Shown here piece after piece: positions 1 through 10,814 of a DNA stretch of 64,000 nucleotides (position 1 is its first letter; the number at the start of each line of letters is the position of its first letter). The stretch comes from Ampelocalamus luodianensis (Eukaryota > Streptophyta > Magnoliopsida > Poales > Poaceae), in the NCBI GenBank assembly GCA_036346255.1, contig CM070617.1, positions 21,193,080 to 21,257,079 of the forward strand. The letters are read 5' to 3'. The notes beneath the pieces are model-generated. The model ran no database searches. It was not told the DNA's origin and was given only the letters and a program-made list of their open reading frames with translations. The position numbers and the translations under genes are program-made.

Positions 1-640
1 CGGAAATGAGTGATGCAAAAAGGACGCGACATGAACAAGTTATAGATCATTTATGCAAGGATATGTTTGGTGCAAACAATTAGTACGCATGTCTTGACGC
101 TTACAAATAATTTGTATCACCCTACTTAATGTATTGTCGGTGTTGCTTTCAATTGTATCATCCTACCTAATGTATTGTCAATTGTTGATTTCTTAATATT
201 TTGTAATGATCTGTCCAAGTAATATATAAGTATTGCGAACCTATTTCCAGTTTTTGGTTCTCTTCAATAGAATATGCAAGACAAGAAGCTCTTACAAGAA
301 AATTATAACCAACAACAAGCATTAACAACCACTAGTATAGTATATAGCAATGTTATTTTACGACATGGATCCCGATATTATAAGAGAAGTTGAGTACAAA
401 CCACAATGCTTTGTGGTGGGTGAAGGAAGAATCATGCAGGCTTGCTGTCTTGTTGATGAAAATTTCCCCACAGGCAACTTATGGTACTGTTGTCTTTATG
501 CAATATCGATTAGTCTTTCTGCACAAGTTACCTTCTGAGATTCACACTGCATATGCAGATGCCTATAGCTTTCCCAAAGAAACATGTTTTTCATTAGTAC
601 AATGTACCAATTGACTTTATTGGTCACTCAAACAAAATGT

Positions 641-850
641 TGTAAAATGCATGCACAGTAATTGTGAACTAGCCGTTGTAAACTAGTTGTTATTGATTCA
701 ATGCCATCACCTAAATCCTGTAAAATGCATGCACAATAATTGCGTGTTATTGATTCAATGCCATCACCTAAATCCCGTAAAATGCATGGATAGTAATTGT
801 GAACTAGCCGTTGTAAACTAGTTGTTATATTCTTGTTAAGTGTGAACTAG
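641..850. repeat. Imperfect tandem repeat upstream of transposase
   Basis: Three units start at about 641, 719 and 776, each opening with GTAAAATGCATG and carrying TGATTCAATGCCATCACC and/or GAACTAGCCGTTGTAAACTAG. The middle unit lacks the GAACTAGCC block, so it looks like a deleted copy. It lies in the spacer upstream of the transposase frame and may be part of the element's own promoter region. Confidence 0.6.
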
Positions 851-970
851 CCGTTGTGGATTAGCAACTATAAAATGTGGAGGATGGAGTTTCCTATCAC
901 CACATGAAACCAAACATTTAGATCACAGGATACACAACTCTTTTATGCCTAGCATACAAGACCACTTGAA

Positions 971-2292
971 ATGGCTGAAAAATTAGATTCCCAATCTGAT
1001 TTTTCAAACAGTGATGAAGACTTTAGCGGGTTCATTTCAGACTCTATTGATCCTTTAGAAGGAAAGATCGAAGCCCAAATAGAAGCTCAGCTTGAAGTAG
1101 AACTGTTTCGAAGCTCTACTCAGCACCGGAGTAGGTCTCGAAGGTACATTGATCGAGGCCGTCAAGCTGCACACGAGCGGTTGTATGCTGATTACTTCTC
1201 TGACAATCCAGTGTGCACTGATTATCAATTTCGTCGAAGGTATCGGATAAGAAGGCACCTATTTGAACGCATTATGCAAGTCCTTAGTGATTGGTCCCCA
1301 TATTTTCGCCAACGGAGTGATGCATTTGGTAAGATCGGTTTTTCTCCTCTGCAGAAATGTACCGTTGCTATGCGAATGATAGCCAATGGTACCCCTGCTG
1401 ATCTTGTTGATGAAAATTTACGGATGGGTGAAAGCACAACCATTGAGTGCTTGACCAAATTCATTAAAGGTGTCAGGGAGAATTTTGGAGAACAATATCT
1501 TAGAAGGCCAAATGAAGAAGATATCCGAAGGTTACTTCATATAGGGGAGGCCCGTGGATTTCCTGGGGTGTTGGGAAGTGTTGATTGCATGCATTGAGGT
1601 GGAAAAATTGCCCTGACGCATGGAAGGGCAATTTACACGTGGTGATCAAGGAAAACCGACCATCATGCTCGGCAAGAGCCTCACATGACCTATGGATATG
1701 GCATGCATTTTTGGAGTTGCCGGTTCAAACAACGATATTAATGTGTTGAATCAATCAACATTATTCATGGATGTACAAGGAAGAGCTCCGTGGTTCAATT
1801 TATAGTGAATGGCAACGAGTATAATATGGGGTACTATCTAGCTAATGGCATTTATCCGAGTGGGCAACATTTGTCAAAACAATCACTCTTCCTCAAAGTG
1901 ATAAGGCTAAATTATTCGCACAATTCCAAGAAGGAGCAAGAAAAGATGTTGAACGTGCTTTTGGAGTTTTGCAAGCTCGTTTTGCCATTTTACGTGCGCC
2001 GACACGTCTTTGGGAGAGGGAAACACTTGCTGATATCATGTATGTGTGCATTATATTGCACAACATGATAGTCGAGGATGAGCGAGATTCCTATGAGATA
2101 CGCTATGACTACACATATGATGAGGTGGGCATCACTTCCACACCAATCACAGGATTTAGTCATGGGCCAATTCATGAATTTTCGAGGGTCCTAGAGATCA
2201 ACAGTGTTATTCGTGATCGAGCAACACATCGTCGTCTCAAGGCAGACTTGTTAGAACATATATGGCAAAGATTCGGTGGTGTCCAAGCTTAG
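971..2292 (+). pseudogene. PIF/Harbinger transposase (HARBI1-like nuclease), frameshifted
   Basis: The frame from 971 encodes an acidic N-terminus, a basic stretch (RSRSRRYIDRGRQAAHERLY) and the conserved FRRRYRIRRHLFERIM and GFPGVLGSVDCMH blocks of plant PIF/Harbinger transposases. The second catalytic-domain half continues in other frames: GVAGSNNDINVLNQS near 1715-1760, ERAFGVLQARFAILR near 1950-1995 and a C-terminal helix ending at 2292. Just after SVDCMH (about 1596) the expected Trp codon is lost because one base is missing, giving an immediate TGA, and further small shifts separate the blocks downstream. The catalytic domain is therefore split and the copy cannot make active transposase. 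The family assignment is secure; the exact number of lesions is not. Confidence 0.85.
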
Positions 2293-2509
2293 AATTTATT
2301 AGTAGGTAGCGATTTGCTTGTATTATTTTAATTGAGATTATCATGTCTTAGTTTTTATTTATGCACTGATTACATACGCAGATATAGCAAATAGAGGAAA
2401 CTTTACTTATGTACTGAACTACTGATGCAGATAGAGCAAATGCAGATACATACTCTACTAATGCAGATGCTAGCTTTAAAATTGAAGGAAATCCTAATGT
2501 CACCTTACA

Positions 2510-3395
2510 GTCTTGGCTCTGGCTGCCTCCTCCTGCCTCCGGCGAGTTGGCGACCGGCGATCCTCCTCAAGCTCAGACGGCAGATCTGGAGCTCCTCCTC
2601 CTCCTCCTCCTCCTCCTCGCCTCCCGGCTCTCGCGCGCCGCCTCCTCGGCTCGGCCTAGAGGCCCGCCGCCCGCCGGCGGTGAGCTCCTCCTCCTGGCTC
2701 CTGGCTCCTGCGCGCCTGCCCTCCTCGGCTCCAGTCCAGAGGCCCACCGTCCCGCCGGGCAGGAGCTCCTCCTCCTGCGGTCCTGCCTCCTGGCTCCTGC
2801 GCGCCTGCCCTCCTCGGCTCCAGTCCAGAGGCCCGCCGCCCCGTCGGGTAGGAGCTCCTCCTCCTGCGGTCCTGCCTCCGCTCCCGCGCCGCCTCCTCGG
2901 CCTCAGCCAGAGGCCCGCCGCCCGCCGGCTGTCCGGCCCCGGGCCGCGCCGCCACCGCCTCCTCAAGAGTAAAAATCCAGATCTACGGGTTAGATCTGGG
3001 GAAGGAGACGGGTGGACACCATCCTCGAATCAAGAAACAAGAAGAGGGAAAGAAGGGAGAGCTTACGGTCTCGGTGAGGTTTTCTCGGTTGACGGAGGCG
3101 AAGCGGAGGAGGTCGTCGTAGCAGAACCGGCGGATGGTCGTCCTCGGCTCGACGTGGCTTCTGGCGGCGACGGCGGAACGAAATATCGTCGCGGTGCTCC
3201 AGATCAGCAATGGTGGGGAGTGGAAGTAGCGGCGGCGGAGAGGATTGAGCGGTGCAGGCGTGAGGAATCGACGGAGAAACAAAGGGGCGTGAGGAAGGGG
3301 AACCTTCTCGTCGCGGGAAGGAAAAGACAGCGCGTGGGGAAAGTTGGTGCTGAGCGATTACTTTATTTTGCGGTGGGTCCGTCCAGAGGATGAGT
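2510..3395. other. GC-rich low-complexity block inside the PIF element
   Basis: This stretch is strongly CTCC/GCC-rich and open in several frames on both strands, encoding only Ser/Pro/Ala/Arg-rich low-complexity peptides. It has no recognisable domain. It could be captured host exon/leader sequence or expanded simple sequence. I do not call a gene. Confidence 0.4.
2702..2940. repeat. 89-bp tandem repeat (minisatellite)
   Basis: Two near-identical 89-bp units (2702-2790 and 2791-2879) begin TGGCTCCTGCGCGCCTGCCC and differ at only a few bases. A third, diverged partial unit runs to about 2940 and another degenerate one precedes 2702. The period is not a multiple of three, which argues against selection on an encoded protein. 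Confidence 0.85.
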
Positions 3396-3494
3396 CTAAT
3401 TCAATACATTGGAGTAAAATAGATTTACTTATGAATCTGCTTACATGACATAGTTTGGAACCTACCTTGATTCAATACATTGGAGATGCTCTTA

Positions 3495-4290
3495 TACCTT
3501 GTTGTAGCGTTGTTCCTTCAGTGCTTTAGTGCATGGCTGTACTATATTTTTCTTGTAGTGTGTACCTCGTAACGTTGCTCAGACGTCACCACGGAGAAGC
3601 ATTGAGCCACTGGGAATTGAATCGTGTCAATCTAATGAAGTAATTTTGATTTGTAGAGTCTGATCTGGGTCTAAATTGTGCAAGAACAGAGTAAAAGAAT
3701 ATATAAGGTGACCGCAATATCTTGCTGTCTAGGAGGTGCCTAATGGTCCACAACCTTTGGCTGTGCAAGGTTCGTTTTGAACACGTACGTTTCATAGTTC
3801 AGTTTCTGTAGGAACTTCGCCCACCGCATGGTGACAGCTAATGGGGCCACAGCCGTTGCAAATTACTCACCGCACACATCGTGGGCACGGTATACCCGTC
3901 TATTGACTATGGAGTACCTGTACCTAGCTCAGTGCTTGACGCTTTTGATCATCCATTTGGCGGATCCAGATCATCTATCGTAGCAGATGTAACTATTGAT
4001 CTACATCTTTGATTTTTGCTTTGTTTTTAATTAGACGGTAAAGATTGACTTCCTTAATCCGAAACGAAGACAAGAACCAAATATTTACGGCGGAAAAGGG
4101 AGGATTGCGCTAAGAATAGCCTAGGAGATATTTGCACTCGCGTCGCCGGTTGTCGGTTCGGCACATCGGCAGGAGTCACCCAGCCTCCTGGACGCTCGAA
4201 GACGCCGAGGAAGTCGAAGAACCCGCGAGGCGGTGCAACCGTGGCGAGGCGACCCAACCCCACGTGCCGCCCCGCCTCTCCACCGCGACC
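3495..4290. other. Intergenic, no gene seen
   Basis: Spacer between the PIF element and the pyrophosphatase promoter. I see no ORF with family features and no repeat structure. Confidence 0.6.
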
Positions 4291-4300
4291 CCATATATAC
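4291..4300 (+). promoter_or_regulatory. Probable TATA box of the pyrophosphatase gene
   Basis: CCATATATAC lies about 185 bp upstream of the start codon at 4478, just downstream of a GC-rich region. A transcript start near 4325 would give a 5' leader of about 150 nt. The assignment rests on position and motif only. Confidence 0.45.
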
Positions 4301-4477
4301 AGGGATGCACGCCCAAAACGGCCAAAGGTCCAAAACCGCAGAATTGGACGTGCCAGAAAACGCGCGCGGACGGTGCGGCGCACAGCACCCCGACGGCCGA
4401 GTTGGTTGGAAGCAGCGGAGCAAGCGAGCACGCGCGGCGAATCCTGTTGGGTTTTCTGCGTGCGGAGCGAGAGAAAA

Positions 4478-5815
4478 ATGAGTTTAGTAGACGGGCACGC
4501 CCACGCCGAGGAGCCGAAGCGGCCCACGCCGCGGCTAATGAAAGGATCCTCGTCCCTGTCGCGGAGGCCCGTCGCCGCGCACCCCTGCCACGACCTCGAG
4601 ATCGGTGAGCTCTCCCAGAATTTTTTTTTTTTTTTTGCAAACACCACGTTCTGATCGAGGACAAAGCCTAGCAGCCTTCGGTGCTAATACTAGAGATTTC
4701 TCTGTGCATATTGCAGGTCCTGATGCTCCGACTGTCTTCAACGTTGTAAGTACCAAGTACCGCCCACACACACACACGAGGCTTTATTCAGATACGCAGT
4801 CTTAACGTTAGTACTCCATTTCTTTATTTGTATGGCTGTAATTGGCGATGCAGGTTGTGGAGATCTCGAAAGGGAGCAAGGTTAAGTATGAACTCGACAA
4901 GAAAACGGGACTCATCATGGTCGGTAGCTCAGTATTAACCCACACGCCAACTCATTTGCTGTCTGAAACTTTTACCGTTGCACTAGATCTGACGGCATAA
5001 TCTGGTCTCCTGTTGTATAGGTTGATCGGGTCTTGTACTCGTCAGTGGTGTACCCTCACAACTATGGCTTCATCCCGCGAACACTTTGCGAAGACAACGA
5101 TCCTATGGATGTCCTAGTCCTCATGCAGGTACTGCTCCGATCCGTTTGGAACATCTGAAATTCTGAACTAGTAATTGTTGTTAAGTCTTATGAACTGTGC
5201 GACAACGAATGCGACTCAAGTGCAAACAAATATTTGCAGGAACCAGTTCTTCCCAGGTGCTTTCTCCGAGCTAGGGCCATCGGTCTCATGCCTATGATCG
5301 ACCAGGTTCATTATTGCATCCCTATACAAGTTCATTATTACTTAGAACTGGCATGAGCATGAGCAATATGAGCGAATCTTTTCTTGGGACAGGGAGAGAA
5401 AGATGACAAGATCGTAGCTGTCTGCATTGATGATCCGGAGTACCGCCACTACAATGATCTCAGCGAGCTTTCTCCTCATCGCGTCCAGGAGATCCGACGT
5501 TTCTTTGAAGATTGTATGGAGTGACTCTCCCTAAATTACTTTCTTTTGTAGATGCTATTTTTCTTCTGTGTTAACTGTATGGTTGTTCAACACAATTTTC
5601 AGATAAGAAGAACGAGAACAAGGAGGTTGCCGTGAATGAGGTCCTGCCTGCGAGCACTGCCCGTGATGCCATCCAGTACTCCATGTCAGTGTTCGATCCT
5701 TTGACTTCAGAGGTTGATATGACTTTTTATATCGAATAGTTCGCGTGTATTAACATGGTGACATGTGTGCAGGGATCTGTATGCGCAATACATTTTGCAG
5801 AGCTTGCAGCAGTAA
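4478..5815 (+). CDS. PPA: Soluble inorganic pyrophosphatase (family I, cytosolic type)
   Basis: Hydrolyses PPi to two phosphates (EC 3.6.1.1), pulling biosynthetic reactions forward and setting cytosolic PPi. Eight coding exons fit GT-AG splicing: 4478-4604, 4717-4745, 4854-4919, 5021-5128, 5240-5305, 5393-5513, 5603-5684, 5773-5815. They total 642 nt, a 213-residue protein, the usual length of plant soluble PPases. The family signature DNDPMDVL holds metal-binding Asp99, Asp101 and Asp104; YPHNYGFIPRT, KDDKIVAV and RRFFEDYKKNEN are also classic. No transit peptide is evident: the first 42 residues are hydrophilic and match the cytosolic class. One oddity is HPCHDLEIG (Cys37), where I expect HPWHDLEIG. 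A run of about 18 T lies just inside intron 1. The gene converges on the FBPase gene, with stop codons about 365 bp apart. Confidence 0.95.
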
Positions 5816-6179
5816 TCTGGTGGACACACCCTTGAACTGATCCTAAGCAGTGATCATTTCCTTCACCTCTACTGATCCTGTGTTGAATTAAATTAGTCAA
5901 ATTATGCGTATGCTTAGCCTGGAGCAGGAGCAGGAGGAGGTACAAACAGATTTTGCCAAGTCTGTCTTAGCTGCTAGAGATGTATGGGTGTATGTATTAG
6001 TGAATTGTTGTAACTTTTAAGTAGAGGCCTTAGTTGCTTATGAAGCTGTTCCAGGCCTCCATACTATTACACTGGGATGTTACAAACTTATTGAAAGACC
6101 GAGAAAAGAAATGCCTGATGAATCATGTTACAAATAAGGCCAGGAAGCCGATTTACACGTCTTGCGATGCTCAGATCGA

Positions 6180-8851
6180 TCAAGCCGAGCTTGTCTTTGC
6201 CTGTTCCGCGTACAACGCTTTGATCTCCTCCACATCGTCGTAGCTGCCGAGAAATATTGGGGATCTCTGATGAATCTTGGTAGGAACGAGGTCAAGAGCC
6301 TGCAATGCCAGTGTAGCAGCAAGTTTTTGAGGAAATGGCAAGATGCCGTTATTGCATTAAAGTAGTAGTGTGAGAAAAAACAGTTTGCATTGCACAGCCA
6401 AGCGAAAAAAAAGAGGAACGTAGCCGAAGAAAGGCGAAGAAACTGGGGATGCAGGGGTGTACAGGCTGTGATAATCTACAGGTTGCTTCCAGCGACAAAA
6501 GACCGACAACAATGTATCTAGTTTTTGGGGATGCAGCAAGTTTGAACAATGTATCAAGACACTGATGCTGAACATGCAGTTCTGACCAAGAGAAATGTTA
6601 CACACCCGTTCTTTGCCTGTGAAAGACTGGCCTCCAGCTTGCTCCATCAGGAATGACATGGGGAAAACTTCATACAGGACACTGTAATGCCAAATTGAAG
6701 CAACTTCAGAAGTGTGGTTTATGCAATTCGGAGTTGCCATATGCAATGTGAGATAGTTAAGAGTAAGAATTAGCGTACCGGAGTTTTCCATTTGGGCTCT
6801 TCTTGTCTGCAGGGTACAAAAATACACCTCCGTATAGCAAGGTACGGTGGACATCAGCAACCATACTGTAATCCATTAGGAATATTATATATTATAACCA
6901 AAATTATACAAATGGTGGCTATATTCATCCTGTGAAAAGCCTGCATTATTAGAGAGAAGCTTTAGCCCCTCTTAATACCAGATCAATTCTTTTCTGTCAG
7001 GTAGGCCGTAAGCCAACTGAAAATTGACTCACCTGCCAATGTATCTCAAGGATTTAGGTGATGAACCATCCTGGGGGAACTTGCACTTCTCTACAAACCT
7101 GTGATATTTCTTGAAAATTTTTAGCTGGAGTTCTTAAGGAAGTACAGTATTCTGAAAACTTAAGTACCACATACATTGCAGTAGGCGCGTCCCAGTTCTT
7201 GGCATTCCCTTCATTCACCGAATAAATTTTCCCTTTCTTAGGTATCTTCCAAAAAAAAGAGCATAAAGCACGCAAATATGACTATATGAGTATTATGTTG
7301 TTTGATGAATTTGCAGAAAAGGATAGAACTTTATTGGCCGGGTCCAAAATACCTTGATGTCTGGATGAGTCAGTATGAACTCCCCAAGAGAAGGATCAAG
7401 TGTGAAGCCATTGACACCATTTCCAGTGCTCAAAACAAGCTGTAGCAGTTATTTACACAAGTCAATTCAGCTAGGCACTTGCAGAAGATTGTCTTGTGGA
7501 AAAATGGGTTCAGGAGTCTTGATTACCGTGCAGGAACTGCCGTACATACAGTATCCAGCAGCAACCATGCTCTTCCCAGGTTGCAGTACATCCTCAAGAG
7601 TCACAGTGTCCTTGTTCTGGATCATGTAGATCCCAAAGATCTGTAGGACAAAAACGTGAATTCAAAAAATAAAGAACAGAACAAAACATGCAGCATAAGG
7701 TTTCAGCTTCTCATTGGCATGTAGTAGTGTTATACTGACACGATATATTGCTGCTTATTTTTTTACTTCTGCAATTGACATCCACATCTTTAGAAAACAT
7801 GGTAGCAATATCACCAGAGGAATTTGTCTTTTGCTTTAACTAAAAGTCTTCCTTTTTTAATTTCACCATCCTGGATTTTGAAAAAAGCAAAGCAAAAGGT
7901 GCAAATCAAATAGTGACTTCCCGTTCTTCCGAGTTGTCAATGTTTCATGTAACTTTTTGGGTTTGTGATGCCTTGCGCACGTACCGTTCCGATGGAGACA
8001 CCACAGTCGATGTTGGAGGAGCCATCGAGTGGATCAAAGAAAACGCAGTACCTGATAGAAAAGGAAACCGTATATTTTTTTCATCAGAAACAAAATAGAT
8101 TACTCATATCAAGGTAGGAAGAAGAGTGTAGAGGATCCAAAATTACACACTTTCCACGGAGTGCAGGGTCCACGAACGTAGCTTCCTCGTCCTCCTCGGA
8201 CACAAGAACACACTGCATCCGTTCGCAGCGCCAAAGTCACAAAACAAATACTCCGAGTCCGAACTGAATGAAATTAACAGTCGCTTAAAAAACGGGCTAG
8301 GTGAATTCATACGGTGCGACCGCTGCTGACAAGGGCCTTGACGAACACCTCGTTGGACAGCACGTCCAGCTTCTTCTGTTCCTCTCCCTGCACACACCAA
8401 GGCAATAAGGCATCATCTTTTAAATCTCACAGAATAAAAACTGAAGAGGAGGCGGGGAAAACAGCATAGCACGTAAAATTGTGACGAAGTGAGCTGAGGC
8501 TGGTCAGTGCACTTGCCTGAACGTTGGTTTCGCCGGCCAGGCCAATGAGCTTGGCGAGTCCGGCCTGCACAAATCACAGAAAGTGTCAGTACGCAGCAAA
8601 CCATCAGTGGCTTAGTAGCGTGAGTTATGTGGAAACAATAGATACTCTATCTACGCCGATGAAATGAGCAGGCGCGACGGTGAGTGCACGACCTTGTTGA
8701 CGGCTGACGCGACGAACTTGCAGCCGAGGACGATGTGGGAGAGGAGGATGGTGAGGTCGCCGCGGGACTCGGGGTACCGGCTCTGCTCGTTCAGCACGTG
8801 CCGCGTGATCGTCATCAGGTCCGTCCGGTGCGCGTCCGCTTCGTGATCCAT
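6180..8851 (-). CDS. cFBP: Cytosolic fructose-1,6-bisphosphatase
   Basis: Converts fructose-1,6-bisphosphate to fructose-6-phosphate (EC 3.1.3.11), a control step of sucrose synthesis in the cytosol. Twelve exons, in transcript order: 8693-8851, 8517-8564, 8313-8387, 8151-8212, 7985-8051, 7527-7640, 7353-7439, 7175-7245, 7033-7098, 6779-6865, 6606-6681, 6180-6299. They total 1032 nt and encode 343 residues with no chloroplast transit peptide, as expected for the cytosolic isoform. Metal ligands sit in SEEDEE (Glu100/101) and DPLDGSSN (Asp121/124); the active-site signature is KLRVLYEVFPMS with Lys277. The regulatory-Cys insertion of chloroplast forms is absent. Intron 2 has a GC donor (CAG|GCAAGT). 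Residue 228 is Met in PTAMFVEK, where I recall Lys or a similar residue. The start is the MDHEAD methionine typical of grass cFBPases. Confidence 0.96.
8511..8516 (-). other. Non-canonical GC splice donor of cFBPase intron 2
   Basis: Read on the minus strand the exon-intron junction is CAG|GCAAGT. The next exon begins GGAGAGGAACAG after a normal CAG acceptor (8388-8390). Joining CAG to GGA keeps NVQ-GEEQKK, the conserved sequence, in phase 0. The only nearby GT, two codons or less away, would shift the frame. The consensus around GC (CAG|GCAAGT) is that of known GC-AG introns. Confidence 0.85.
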
Positions 8852-8993
8852 CTTGCCCAACCCCGCCGCCCGCCGCGCGCTAGCTACCTAGCTCCCCTAC
8901 ACCCGCTCGCTTCGCTCCGTGTTACGACTTGCGCAGTAGTGCAGAGCGCGCCGCGTACGCACCAGCTACTCGCTCCCGCGCGCGCGTGGTATG

Positions 8994-9001
8994 TATATAT
9001 C
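8994..9001 (-). promoter_or_regulatory. Possible TATA box of cFBPase
   Basis: On the minus strand this reads ATATATAC, about 145 bp upstream of the start codon at 8851. The region between is GC-rich leader-like sequence with CG-rich repeats. Confidence 0.4.
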
Positions 9002-9129
9002 TGTCTGTCTTGGCTAAGCTCACTCGGCGCGGGAACTGGCTGTGACGACGTGACGCGCGGCGTGTATTTCTCTTTTGTGAGGTAGCGCGGCAAAAAGTGA
9101 GGCTGGGAGCCGAGGAGCGCGGAGCTCCA

Positions 9130-9764
9130 ACAGAATCGGCGCGGAGGCCCTATCCCTCTATCCGCGATGGCTGGTAGCGTGGTGGCCGTGTACGTTTGTG
9201 GCCGTCGTGTGGTGGCGTACGCAGTGACAGCAGGGAACGAGGTGAGGCCCGAGAGGAGAGAAAGGCTTTGTCTCGTGCTGGCACGCAGCTGCGAGCGGAG
9301 AGATTAGGACCAAGTAGTGTTGCTGTTACCTACCATCTGAATCCGATGTGACATGACAGCGAAACGGTTTGAGACGGTCGTCAGTGGCAAACGGCGATCC
9401 ACACCAACAAGAGTTGAGACTGGCGCATTGTTCAAAGCTCTTGTTTCCTTGAAGAAGCGCTTATGAGCAATGGCAGTAACTGATTAATGTCCTGGCCTTT
9501 ACGCGTGGAATAAACCTGGTTCAACTTCAAGTGAGAGCAACAGGCCGGGGCATGTTTCCTTCTCGTGCTGGATTCGCTTGCATTTCGTGGTCCAGTCAAG
9601 ACCTTTAATAGGCAGTGACGCGCAACTTGAGAAAAAGGTTATTGACTTTACCGACGCAGAAAATTTCTGCTGATTTATTTCCTTGAGAATAAGACAAGAA
9701 GTTACATGTAAGAAATTAGCACGAAGGATTTCACACGGGACAGGTCATACCAAAAACATGCTGG
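9130..9764. other. Intergenic, upstream of cFBPase
   Basis: No ORF or repeat is recognised. The proximal part is presumably promoter sequence of the minus-strand FBPase gene. Confidence 0.5.
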
Positions 9765-9769
9765 CCATT

Positions 9770-10298
9770 TGTCATAGCAAGAAAGGTTAGACAGAAGAAG
9801 AAGGGGACCTTCGGTGGATACGCAAGGGACCAAAGGATCTTCGAGAAAGGGCTTGGTTGCTAGAAAATAAATATGTATTAAATACTTAAAAAACTAAGTC
9901 TGGATTATTACATGGAGAAAGTGACTATTTATAGCCTCCCAACAGGATACCCGAGATTACGGATCTACCCCTGAAAAGGTCCTCTACCCGTAGGGGTTGT
10001 AGGGACTTCTCCTACCCATACGCGTAGCCTTCGGCTCACGGTGGACCCTTCTGACCTTAGTCCATCCGGTTGGCGCGCCTAGTGTCCTTCGGGCCGAAGG
10101 GCATCCATCGGCTCCCCCAGGATCGCCCAGAGGATCTTGACCCCTGGGCTTCGGGGCGCCTCGGCGACCCTTAGAGACCTCCCAAAGCCGTACCTGACAC
10201 CTCTGGGGAGGGGCCACTTTGCGCCATTGGTTGCAGGCCTCCTACAGGAGGCTCTGCGGTCTTCTCCTGGCTGCTGGGCCAGTGGGGCCGCCCCTACA
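9770..10298 (-). mobile_element. Solo LTR, 529 bp, TSD CCATT
   Basis: The sequence begins TGTCATAGC and ends GCCCCTACA, so it is bounded by TG and CA, and is flanked by a perfect 5-bp TSD, CCATT, at 9765-9769 and 10299-10303. On the minus strand it contains a TATAAATAG box (about 9925-9935), which gives its orientation. No primer-binding site, coding region or second LTR adjoins it, so recombination between two LTRs has removed the interior. The superfamily is not determined. Confidence 0.8.
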
Positions 10299-10604
10299 CC
10301 ATTTGACCAGCAACACAGTGGGCATAATACCAGCAAAGTAAAGTACATCATAAGTACATTTTTAACACAGCCATGTAAGACATATAGTACTATCAAATAT
10401 CAATCATGTCAAGAACATAAATTACAAGTAGCAAGTAGCAATCGTGCTCCAACATACTTCGAGAATTCAACAATCTATGCAAAGGAAACAAAGATGTTGG
10501 CGATTGCTGGAGTTTGCCGCAAGACATGTAGTCCAATAAATGTGTTAGTTGCTACTGAAGGTCCCATCGTCACCAAAGAATAACAGTTCTTAACAATATT
10601 GACC

Positions 10605-10690
10605 TCGAGCCTTGCAGGCATGCTTCAGGGGCAATCGAGCTTATACAGTACAATACAACACTGGCTGATTTTGTTCCTGAAGAAGGTATA
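10605..10690 (-). repeat. Degenerate second copy of the YKT6 last exon and 3' flank
   Basis: On the minus strand, CAGCCAGTGTTGTATTGTACTG here parallels AAACCAGTGTTGTACTATACTT of the real last exon (10815-10865), and the similarity continues into the 3' flank (CTTGCAAGACTC versus CTTGCAAGGCTCGAGG). The stop-equivalent position has diverged, and the frame would read QCCIVLYK, which is not a prenylation signal. It looks like an old local tandem duplication of about 175 bp. Confidence 0.6.
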
Positions 10691-10814
10691 CAAAGTATCG
10701 GGAAATTAGGCAGATGGAACAAAAGGTGAAAAGTTGAACTCTGACAGAATTGAGATATTATGTTGGAAACAGCATTAACCTGGAGTCTTGCAAACATGAC
10801 TGAAGGACCAGAGT

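Larger units (their letters stand above)
1..3491 (+). mobile_element. PIF/Harbinger DNA transposon, left end outside window
   Basis: The transposase pseudogene at 971-2292 lies inside this element. The right end reads TTGGAGATGCTC followed by TTA (3492-3494), the usual terminal motif and 3-bp TSD of plant PIF/Harbinger elements; the matching left terminus is not in the window. Positions 3-83 are an open frame ending in TAG that could be the tail of the Myb/SANT-like first ORF that precedes the transposase in such elements; this is a guess from position. Between the transposase and the right end lies a GC-rich block (about 2510-3390) of unknown origin. The right boundary is inferred from one short motif only. 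Confidence 0.5.

Noticed and set aside
2425..3393. Plus-strand 322-residue frame
   Set aside because: Low-complexity Ser/Pro/Arg over a GC-rich tandem repeat whose 89-bp period is not a multiple of three; equally open on the other strand.
4054..4664. Several overlapping frames around PPase exon 1 on both strands
   Set aside because: Shadows of the GC-rich exon 1 and leader; the spliced PPase explains the region.
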